A stretch of 64,000 bases of DNA from Zychaea mexicana (lineage: Eukaryota; Mucoromycota; Mucoromycetes; Mucorales; Lichtheimiaceae): contig NW_026516780.1 in the NCBI RefSeq assembly GCF_025766255.1, positions 62,001 to 126,000 of the forward strand, read 5' to 3'. The position numbers and the translations under genes are program-made. Shown piece by piece: positions 35,505 through 50,183 of this stretch. Numbering within the stretch: position 1 is the stretch's first letter; each line of letters starts with the position of its first letter. Under the pieces are notes generated by a model, which did not search any database, had not been told where the DNA came from, and was given only the letters and a program-made list of their open reading frames with translations.

Positions 35505-37765
35505 CTATATTCGCTGTGCATAAACCGTCAACTTGCCCAACTTGATAGCCGAAGCAAACGCCTCTTCCATATCTAATTCATCCTCTAATGGAAGACTATC
35601 CCCTGTTGCCTCATCCTTGTATCTCAAGGACACATCAAATCCAAGCCGGTCATGTACTTTGGCACACAATTGATCCAATGTAATGTCTGTCGGTACTTTG
35701 ATGGCAAAAATATCGTCCTTGTGTACTATCTTGAGTTTGACTGTGCTTTTTGTAGCACTGGTACCAGCACCAGCACCAGCACTAGCAGATGTAGCAGAGA
35801 CACCCATCCCGCTGTGTGTCGTTGTTGGTGTCATGGCAGGAGAGGTCGAGGCCATTGCTACCGGTACTGGTGTTGTTGTTGTTGTTTCTTCTCCTTCCAC
35901 AGGTTGATTTGTTCCGGTTCGAGGATCACAGTCCGTTTCTATGTCACCTTCATGTATACCAAAGAGTTGACTCTGAACAATAGGGCTTTCAGCCAAGTAT
36001 CGAGGCAAGCTTAGCAATTCGCGACAGTATTTGTCAAGGTCTCGCTGTCGTTCAGCTAGAAAAAGAGGTACATGGGTGATAAATACTACTAAGACTCTGA
36101 AACATGCGCACAAAAAAATGAACAATAGATGGGAAGAAGAGGGGAGCTAACTCCCCTCCTCCCTCTTTCCCAGGTTAAGGGGATGGGATGAGAGAGGAAG
36201 AGAGATTTTGTGAATTTCTTACCAGTAATTTCTTCATCCACATCAGTTAGAGGACCAGGCATGTATGGTAATATCCGTTCTCGATCAGCTTTTCCAGCTT
36301 CCAACGGATACTCCGAAAGAAGGCTGATCTGGAAATCGTAAAAATCTAGACCGAGCCAAAACGACAACGACGATAATAATAGTTTGTTTAACTAGGATCT
36401 TTTTTTCAAGACATTCTCTATTTCTCCCAAAGTCAGGTTCTTTTTATACCTTCATATAAGCGGTATAGTACCCGATGCCGTCCGTTCGTTAATCGTGCGT
36501 ATACAATAAACCAGTATTGATCGCCTTCCAAGATGTATGAATCGATGTTGGCCGCCTCGACCATGGGACGGTCTGTACGTGTACTGCGACTTTCGCGTGG
36601 TGATGGTCCATTTGCATACGATGATGATAATCTATCAGTAGCTGGATCCAATGTAGATGCTTGCGCCAAATGTTGCATGCCATAACTATCCAAAATAGCA
36701 TCCGCATCCGTTGTTGTTGCATTGTTGTTGTTATTGTGACCAGCATGATGATGATGATTATCGTATCCGTTCTGTTGTGATCTCACAAGTCGATCCGAAG
36801 TTGCAGAAGAGATGGATGAAGAAGGCGATTCGCTAAATCCGGACCGTAACATTTGTTGTTTTTCGATGGATCCCAAAGAAATGCTAGATGCTTCGTATCC
36901 TTGTGTCATTTTCTTCCATTCTTCCACGCGCGGTATCGGTGTTGATGTGTTATGCATCATGTCAGCGACATTGGTGATGGGTTTTCCTGTAACTGCGTCT
37001 CGTACTTCGACAAAGGATACCGGAATCAGGCCAGGTCCGCCTAGACGGCCAATGGGTTTTGCAACAAACCATTCTTGATTCGATTGGGCAATCACAATGA
37101 TCGGTTCGCCCGCTTTTGCGTCCAATTCGTCGGATCGTTCTGCTTGAAAGTCATATAACACAACACCGTACAATGGTTGCATCTTTTTCGCGCCAGCTTC
37201 AGGATAGAAATGTTGGTGATATAAGTTAGTCAGGGAAGAAAAAAACACCCCATCATCACACACATGAATATTAAGATAATTAGATGCAATAAGCCGAAAA
37301 CAACCGAGAAAATAAGGACATGGTAATAATATAATAAAACATACGTTGAATATTCACAGCTTCGTTAGCAAGTGGTGATTCATGGTCAATGAATCCCGAA
37401 TCGGCTTTTTGTGGTTGCTGTGGTTGAGCGACTGTCAAATTCCGTTCGGATTTGTCCAAGACCTGAAAATAGCTGACAGGGACGATACCCTTTAAATTCG
37501 TTGCTGGATTGCATGCCTCAAACCACTGGTCGTCGTTTTCTCGAGCAGTAACGTGAAAAAAGTCGCCTTGTTTGAAAGAAAGCTCATGTGGACCCTGTGC
37601 CTGATAATCGTAGAGGGCCTTGATGATCTTTTTCGGTGCAGTTATGGAAGAATGGAAGGTCGTGGGGAAGCTGAGAGGGGTTGAAATCTTGTTTTTGACA
37701 AGGGAACGTCGAGCGGATCGTAAGTTGCGTGGAGGTTTGACTTTATCTTTTGAATGATGCAGCAT
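35505..37765 (-). CDS. BEM1: Bem1/Scd2-like polarity scaffold (SH3-SH3-PX-PB1)
   Basis: Four exons: 37765-37345, 37196-36450, 36345-36223 and 36055-35505, coding 613 residues. Bem1-type scaffolds join Cdc42, its exchange factor and PAK kinases at sites of polarised growth. SH3-1 (about residues 50-110): IIKALYDYQAQGPHELSFKQ, then GIVPVSYFQV. SH3-2 (about 150-210): YGVVLYDFQAERSDELDAKA, then GLIPVSFVEV. A Ser/His/Asn-rich linker follows. The PX domain (about 350-465) reads YWFIVYARLTNGRHRVLYRL, DFYDFQISLL and RILPYMPGPL. The C-terminal PB1 domain (about 530-610) has VKLKIVHKDDIFAIKVP with its basic Lys and the acidic LPLEDELDMEEAF. The start is the first Met before the basic head. Gene length and domain order match Bem1/Scd2. 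Confidence 0.94.
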
Positions 37766-39133
37766 TATGAAAAAGTGTAGGTTTCCTCTTCCCCAAAAGA
37801 AGAAAAGAAGATCCGAGAATGTAAAGGAAAGGGCCCTTCTTTGGCGGGTGTGTATGTGCTTGTTTCGGTCGGTGGAATGAAAAAGTAGTATGGAACAGAG
37901 AAAAGAGCAGCAGAGGAAAGAGGGAAAGCAGCCGCAAAAAAAATTAAAGAAAGAGCGTAAACCTTTTTTTTTTGTGGTGAGCTCGAGTTACGCAAAGGTT
38001 TAGAGTGTGGTAGGTCAAAGCTTGCCAAGCTAAAAAGTTATTAGTAGAAACACAAAGCGCATTTGCTCCTGAAGAAGTCTATAATTTGTCACGCATCGTG
38101 CATTGTCCGCTCTCTAATACGCGCTGATGCCAGACACACTATGCTTCTACTCACTCACTGACTCTCCCTTCGTGTGCCTTTGAGAGCTTCAATCAAACGT
38201 AGTAAGAGCAAAACGAGGCCCTTCTTCTTGACTTGAATCTGCGTGTGGTGGGTTACACAGAATTTTGGATGACCCAATCAAAGCAACCGCAAAGATGGTG
38301 AAACGAAGGGTTGTTTGATTCAAATCACCAACAATGCGATGGCGCCAAAGTCGTTTAATGAAAAAGAAGCTTTTCTTCAGATTTCGGAGAACACCACCAC
38401 AAATGCACCTTCTTTTTTCGTCTCTTTTATATGCAAGCAACAACGACTGGCGGTTTGTTACTGCACCACACCACACAAACAAACATGTGTCTTTCACTAT
38501 GGCATACATCGAAGCCGACTCGAATGCCTTGAACGATAAGTTTCATCAAAAGCAAGCACTTTGTCGTCCAGGCACGGGATTCTTCGGGATCCATGTTCAT
38601 TAAATACACGAACAAGGGCAATTCATTACCGGATGCTTGGGTTAGCGTGCCAAAGGAAATCTCTTATTTTTTTGCGTTCAACATTTCAATCTCAACCGCA
38701 GCATTTCTCGCTTTCTCTTTCCTCTTCTTTACACAAAAATTCTTATCGACGCACACACAAGGTAAAAAGAGCAAAGAATAAAGAGTGAACTTGAGCTATT
38801 GTACCTATACTTCTTGGAACCGTTCGCCTTGATCCAATCTTTTCTTTTTTTTTCTGTTATATATCGCATACATCACTCCCTTATCTATGCATGCGTCGTA
38901 TCATACAACCAACACTTTATCCTGTGGACATATGCTACCTCGCACACTCCCGACAAAACGCCTCCACCCTTATAATTTTGTTTTCTGTGATAACACACAC
39001 TCTGTCTGTCTGTCTGTCTGTCTGTTTCTTTCTCTCTCTGGTATAAAAACAACCAATTTGTGTGCGTTGAAAATAGTCGAACACTCTCTCTCTCTCTCTT
39101 TTCCTCTTTTTTTTTTGAACTTGAAGAAGAAAT
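37766..39133. other. Divergent intergenic, 1.4 kb
   Basis: No gene recognised. A TCTG tetranucleotide microsatellite occurs at about 39001-39024, followed by CT repeats (about 39082-39100) and a T tract just before the start at 39134. This looks like a long pyrimidine-rich 5' leader for the next gene. Confidence 0.5.
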
Positions 39134-42064
39134 ATGCTGCGGATACCATCATCAGTCCCTGACGACGACGAAAGGAAACATGGCGATAACTACCATAGCA
39201 ACAAGAACGATAACAACAACAATGTACTACCCAGTGCGACATTTGCATCGCAATCAGCAATTACCCACTCCCACGATGCACCCACTACCGGAACGACTCG
39301 ACGTAATAGACCCCATCGCATGTCGCAAAGCAGTAGACAATTTGCTTCTACTTCTACTACCACTATTGCTGCTGCTGCTGCTGTTACACCAACACCAACA
39401 ACAACATTCCCTTATACCGCCGTTGCTGCTAATGTGTCTGCAGCTAGTCTTCCACGCTCATACACCAAAGCAGACGGATTATACAGACTTGCCCGTTCAC
39501 AAGATTCTCAAATTATGCATACCAACGTTGACCATCAATCGCTCATGGACGCTCTATTCTCTGATTCTGACGAAGCGTTAGAGAGAAGAAGCATAAGAAG
39601 AGCAAGAACGACAAGACCAGATTCGCAAGTGTCGTCGTCGTCGTCAACCTCGGATTCCTTTGGTAGAGGATCTATTGAATTGGCAATCAGCAGCAACAGC
39701 AACAGTAGTAGCGACGAAGGGCGACAACAACGAGCATTAGTAGCAGACGACGATATTGTTGCACATGCTGGGTCAGAGACATTGATGGATCTCTTTGGCG
39801 CACAAAAGGACCTTGAACAGCAAATGCATGCTATAGAACAACAAGAAAAGGATGCTTATGCTGCTGTTGCTGCTGCTGCTGCTGCAACAAGAACGGAAAG
39901 GGAAGACTTGTTGGATGTTGATGAAATGGAAAAAGAAGAGGAAGAACACGGGGAGAAAACAACAACACATGAACAAGAATTCGAAATGCCAAGCTTCATA
40001 CGAGTACTGTATATGGGTGCGGCATCAGAAAAGGACAAGCGCAATTTCATGAAAAAGCTGTCTCAAGCATTTGCTACATTATTTCATTATGATTCACCAT
40101 CCTGGCTGCAAAATCCCAAGATGTTCAAGGAAAGGAAGCACCATTTGTTGCTGATGGATCTTGTGCCTCCTGATCAAGGTGGAGAGGATCAATATGACAA
40201 TATCATTGAGACGTGTGAAGATAACGGCTTGTCCATCATTGAAGCAGATTTCACCTGGTCTTCATTATCGTCGTCGTCGTCGTCGTCGTCCAACGAAAAG
40301 ACAACAGCAGAAGACAAGAACAACCTTACTTTTATGATCGAGCAATACGTTTGGCTACAGTGCGATTCTGCAAGACAATATCCAAGCGATTGGCAGCAAC
40401 AGCAGCAACAACAAGTTCCTGTCTATGCTCGCCAGAAGTTTGATGGATTTGTTTACCCGGATAAAGCACCCAATGGAATTGATCTTTGCGTATATTTCTA
40501 CGATAACAACTATGACGAACATAATGTCAAGGACCGGTTAAGAACCGACGAGGACATGGTCATCTTGTGGCGACTTAAAAAGTTGGGCATTCCCATCATG
40601 CCCATTCTATCAAGTGGAAACACTGCTACCACTACTACTACTACTACGACAAGACCTCGATCTCAACACCATCATCATTATCAATACCCAAGATCTACTG
40701 TCTCTTCTTCTTCTAGTGCCTCCAATCCACCACCTCTTCCTGCTTCTAGTGTTATTAATACTGGCGCCGCTGTCAACACCATTCCAACCATTGACGAACG
40801 ACGTACACAATTTGCGGACTTGCTTGCTCAATACAAGATCAGATGCGTCGATATCTCATTGTCCAAACTTGACGTGGGCCTTGCACCATCATTTCAAAAA
40901 AATGCGAAAAAGAAAGGTTATCGCAGCAGCACCAGCAGCACCGCCACCACAACAACGACGACGACAACGGCAATGATGATGAGCAGCACTAACAACGATA
41001 GTAGTCGTTGCACCAATCATAGCAGCGCAATTCCGAGTGGGCTCGTACAACGATTAGGAAAAGACTGGGCAGCATCAAGCATGACGACGCCTGCACCTTA
41101 TCAAATCCTCACGATTGATCAATTCGCTGCATTGGACCGCCAGACCGTCTTTAGCATACTCAGGCAATCACGTCAAAAGGCGCTCAAGCGGGAAAAAGTG
41201 CTCGATGTCATACGTACCAAAGAACAGTATAATATCGACAACAAAAGCAACAACAACAAAAATAATAATTATAATGTCGCTACTACTACTGCTGCTGCTG
41301 CTACTGCTGCTACGTCGGATGTTTATTGGATGGGTACAGCGAACAGCAACAAGAATACCTTATACCCGAACGCAATGATACAACCCCGTCTGTTCGCTCG
41401 TCTGGTTTTCGTGTTGATATTGATTGGCATAATACTCTTATACTGTTATGGATCTTCACAACAGCAAAGACAAGCCATTGTTCCAACAGCAAACAAGTCA
41501 TTGAATTTGACGGCAGTCATTGGCATGTCAACAAGTCAAACGGATACACAATTTCTATCGTTTACTGTCAAACTTGGTGATGATGTTGATAACGCGGAAC
41601 AACAACAACAACAACAACAACGAGAACCAGCCGAAGAAGAAGAGAACAGCAGTCGCTACTATTATCAATGTGTGATGCCATTACCACCTAGTACCTCTCT
41701 GTCTCGTTATCAGCATCATCAAGTAACGCCCTTGGCAAAACTGGATATTCAATTTCCATACCCGGTCAACTTTACCCATTTTGATTTCAAATGCCCGTTG
41801 ATGAACCTTTCTGGATGGCAGGACTCTTTGGAAGAAAGTGAAGAAGAAAAACTCGATAGCAAATCTCCTCTTCCTGCTTCTGCTTCCAACAACAACAACA
41901 AAGCAAGTAGTAGTAGCAGCAGCAATCGAGAACGTAACAACAACTCAAGCCCACCGCCATTGTCACCAAAGGTCCGAGGTTATTGGGAACGATTATACCA
42001 CACTACTAATTATTTATTTGATCACCAGTCAAAGATATTGAAATTAATGTTCAAAGGCAAATAA
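39134..42064 (+). CDS. Unknown 976-residue single-pass membrane protein
   Basis: An intronless ORF, in contrast to every neighbour. I do not recognise the family. Residues 1-280 are Ser/Thr/Asn-rich and disordered, with Ala, Ser and Gln runs encoded by trinucleotide repeats. Residues about 285-490 look folded (alpha/beta): FIRVLYMGAASEKDKRNFMK, HHLLLMDLVPPDQGG, GIDLCVYFYDNNYDEHNVKD and LKKLGIPIMPILS. The alternation resembles a P-loop or septin-like GTPase core, but no GxxxxGKS/T motif is present. Residues about 590-700 contain another ordered patch (RKKALKREKVLDVIRTKEQY-like). One hydrophobic segment (LVFVLILIGIILLYCYG) at about 755-775 predicts a membrane anchor, followed by about 200 residues with Asn-X-Ser/Thr sites. 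Function unknown; it could be a fungal-specific degenerate GTPase. Confidence 0.8.
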   Translation: MLRIPSSVPDDDERKHGDNYHSNKNDNNNNVLPSATFASQSAITHSHDAPTTGTTRRNRPHRMSQSSRQFASTSTTTIAAAAAVTPTPTTTFPYTAVAANVSAASLPRSYTKADGLYRLARSQDSQIMHTNVDHQSLMDALFSDSDEALERRSIRRARTTRPDSQVSSSSSTSDSFGRGSIELAISSNSNSSSDEGRQQRALVADDDIVAHAGSETLMDLFGAQKDLEQQMHAIEQQEKDAYAAVAAAAAATRTEREDLLDVDEMEKEEEEHGEKTTTHEQEFEMPSFIRVLYMGAASEKDKRNFMKKLSQAFATLFHYDSPSWLQNPKMFKERKHHLLLMDLVPPDQGGEDQYDNIIETCEDNGLSIIEADFTWSSLSSSSSSSSNEKTTAEDKNNLTFMIEQYVWLQCDSARQYPSDWQQQQQQQVPVYARQKFDGFVYPDKAPNGIDLCVYFYDNNYDEHNVKDRLRTDEDMVILWRLKKLGIPIMPILSSGNTATTTTTTTTRPRSQHHHHYQYPRSTVSSSSSASNPPPLPASSVINTGAAVNTIPTIDERRTQFADLLAQYKIRCVDISLSKLDVGLAPSFQKNAKKKGYRSSTSSTATTTTTTTTAMMMSSTNNDSSRCTNHSSAIPSGLVQRLGKDWAASSMTTPAPYQILTIDQFAALDRQTVFSILRQSRQKALKREKVLDVIRTKEQYNIDNKSNNNKNNNYNVATTTAAAATAATSDVYWMGTANSNKNTLYPNAMIQPRLFARLVFVLILIGIILLYCYGSSQQQRQAIVPTANKSLNLTAVIGMSTSQTDTQFLSFTVKLGDDVDNAEQQQQQQQREPAEEEENSSRYYYQCVMPLPPSTSLSRYQHHQVTPLAKLDIQFPYPVNFTHFDFKCPLMNLSGWQDSLEESEEEKLDSKSPLPASASNNNNKASSSSSSNRERNNNSSPPPLSPKVRGYWERLYHTTNYLFDHQSKILKLMFKGK

Positions 42065-42874
42065 AAAGAACAAAAAAGAATCCAAAGTTAGTTTCTTTAG
42101 ATAGGTATATAGCTTTTTCCTTGTATTTACATTAAGGAAGGAAACAATCCTTCTTGTAAAATATCAAAACTATCATAATAGTAGCAGTAGTTATTGTACT
42201 TTAGTTTATTCTTTCTTATTGTAACAAATTAAAATAAACGACGTATGATACATATATACATAGAGCAGTGCTTAATTTGATACGACAGAGGGACTGAGTA
42301 TGTAAGTGGAAAGTGTGTTATAGTTCTCATCTGAAGAAGCTACACGGGGAGCGCTGAAAGAATATATACCTTTTCAAATTTAGCAGTTAAAGATTTTGCC
42401 TATTCCCCCGGTGGTCGTCAACCCTCGATATGGTCGACACTTTTGCTGGTGCCCTGAGGGTTGACGTTAACGGGGGTCGACTGTAATGCAGAGCTTGCTC
42501 TGGCCGCATGCTTTTGAATCATACCAATTGTAGCCTACATAGCCTATTCGAGGGTATCTTTAATGCCAAACATGAAAGACCGGGATTTTAATAATTTATA
42601 CGTGATACTTTGCTACTGCAGTAGGTACCATTACAATATCTTACTGCTCCTGTAAGTTGTTAAATGAGTTTTCTTTACCGTCGTCTGCTCTATTGAATTA
42701 TACTTTGGAACTACCCGAGATGGGTATCCCGATTTTCATTTCTCGCGTGGTTTTTCTTACATTTATTGTATAAGTAAATAACTGAGGAAGATTATTAAAT
42801 ACATAGAGTATGGGGGAGAGTTAAATGCCAACATCACTATTACATGCATACGATTATCGTTACTAATATTGTAG
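42065..42874. other. Convergent intergenic
   Basis: 3' flanks of two convergent genes. Around 42400-42480 a GGTCGTCAACC / GGGTTGACG pair forms a partial inverted repeat about 50 bp apart. No gene seen. Confidence 0.45.
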
Positions 42875-43982
42875 TTATACAACGCTAGTACTGTTATGGC
42901 TCACGTTGGCAGTATATCCTGTGTCGGCTGCGCTTGGGCCATAATTCGTAGGTGAGCCATAAGGCTGATCATTGGCTGCGGCCCATTGAGCGGCTCGGCC
43001 TCCGGATGATCCTCCTCCGCCATCCATGGAATCGTCAAGTGCTTGGCGCTTCATATTACTAGGCGCCTCGATGCCTGGGATGAATTGTAGTATAACGTAC
43101 GCTACACCGAACACGGCCACCTATGCATGATTCACGCTCTCAATTTAATCCACCTGCCCCTTCTTTATCATGATCTCTTTGGCAATCTCTTCCTCCTCTC
43201 TTGCTCTGTTCCTGCCTGTCTATCAATGTTTTACTCAACACCACTTACAATGACGCCAGATGCGATTGCCAATGGTAGGTAGTTTAGAATAATACATCCA
43301 ATGCTAAGGAAAACAAGTTGTAACAGTTAAATTCTTATAGCTCTTTGTAAGCATTATCGTGCCAAGCTTGTCACTTACAATATGTAGACTATGGGTACGC
43401 CGCAATGAATAAAAATTATCGCCGCCACCATGTTAGTTTAATATACATACAAACAAAAGATGCCCACGTATACTTCTTTATGCATAATGCTCCCCAGGGT
43501 GATACGTACAGATTCCGCGGCCGATAAAAGAAAAGAGGAAGGAAGCGTGCTGCGTGATGATGGATGGTAATCGAAATTCAAACAAAAACACAACGACGCC
43601 AAACACAATACAGTAAATGCCTCGAATGAATTGCGGGAAACCTAAAGTTGTTCACCATCCATCATTGTTTGTTAAGAGTCCGTAACTTTGCAAGTCCCAC
43701 AATCCAAGATAGAACCTGTCGTTGCCACTTTACCTCCTGTGATGATCGTACAGACACCCCCGATAATCTATCGTTTGGCGATGTATAGGAAAAGAGAGAG
43801 CAATTATAATTGTAAGCAGTCTTGCCCATTACTATGTATCGCGGCTGTCGAGTCTTGGCGGTGAGCATCTTTTCTCGGCGTGGGTAGGGTAGCCTTACCA
43901 TAAAGCACGCTACAATGATATTGATGATGCGAAAAACCAGGCTATGGTTCACGTTTCTTATACTATCCATTACTCGGTCCAT
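42875..43982 (-). CDS. COPI-associated / Tvp15-like Golgi membrane protein
   Basis: Six exons: 43982-43899, 43767-43734, 43641-43510, 43388-43379 (10 nt), 43303-43249 and 43120-42875, coding 186 residues. Four hydrophobic helices are visible: LVFRIINIIVACFMIIGGV, FIRGIYCIVFGVVVFLFEF, FLFSFIGRGIFYIFIGCIIL and GVIVAVFGVAYVILQFIP. This layout, including RGIY.I.FG....EFR and ASFLFSFIGRGIFYI, is that of the COPI_assoc family (yeast Tvp15), Golgi membrane proteins associated with vesicle traffic. The tail is cytosolic, Gly/Ser-rich and probably disordered. The 10-nt microexon supplies Phe-Tyr-Ile in the middle of the third helix, and both flanking introns have canonical GTACGT and GTAAGT donors. 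Phases close exactly. Confidence 0.87.
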
Positions 43983-44369
43983 GGTCGAAGAGAAAAAAAA
44001 AGGTTTTTAAAGTAATGAAAGGTTGGGGAAGAAGAGGGAAACAGAAGCCGGCAGATGCACCCATTTTGTTTCGAGAGCGTCTTATTGTTCCGCGGGAATT
44101 TTTTTGTTCGGGTTCAACTTCCTTGATCGAAACTCACATGACCTCAAACATGTGCTTTTTTTTTCTGTATCATCATCTTGCTGCGTACAAGAACTACAAT
44201 AATCCTTGCTGTTTCACATAGAATTGCATGCATTTATGCACTCTAACGCTGCGCAATATCCCAGCAATGATGTATATCGCATATATGTAATGGATGTGTC
44301 AAATGTTATAGTACAATCAAGTATTAATAAAAAGGAAATTACAAGAAAAGTAGAGGAGACGATCCCCCT
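43983..44369. other. Intergenic between COPI-associated gene and glutathione reductase
   Basis: Holds the promoter of the minus-strand gene on its left and the 3' flank of glutathione reductase on its right. No coding region seen. Confidence 0.5.
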
Positions 44370-49828
<5,459 letters not shown>

Positions 49829-50160
49829 ATGCTATTGCAACAGACACAGTCTGACACAAAGCCAATCAGACGCTGTGTTACTTCCTCGGCGTCTGTACGC
49901 GTGATGTGAATGATACTTGTGAAAACCAAAAAAAAACAGGATGTTGGCTCGTAGCCTCCGAGCAATTTTTTTCCTTTCGATTATTTTTGCGAACAGAATT
50001 ACGCGCGAACACAGAAATTAAAACAAAGGAAGGTGAAAAACGCGTTCCAAAGTGTGATAAAGCGCGTTGTGATCGTGCTACTGTCGGCTACGTTATAAAA
50101 GATCTGCCATTGTTTCCTGCGTTGTTAGCACGGACCTGTGGATGGGGGTGCGGGTATTAT
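49829..50160 (+). repeat. Duplicated block, copy A (left of piggyBac element)
   Basis: This block matches 53809-54048. Shared stretches include the segments starting TGTGTTACTTCCTCGGCG, GGATGTTGGCTCGTAGCCTC, GTTGTGATCGTG and the AAAAGATCTG..ATTG..TTAG..CGGACCTGTG series. Copy A is longer by about 90 bp in the middle (about 49981-50070). Copy B lies immediately upstream of the PP4R3 gene, so the block may be promoter sequence of that gene duplicated to this site, or a short mobile sequence inserted twice. Copy A ends about 25 bp before the left TTAA of the transposon. Confidence 0.65.
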
Positions 50161-50183
50161 TACCTAATTTAGTTTTTTGTTCT

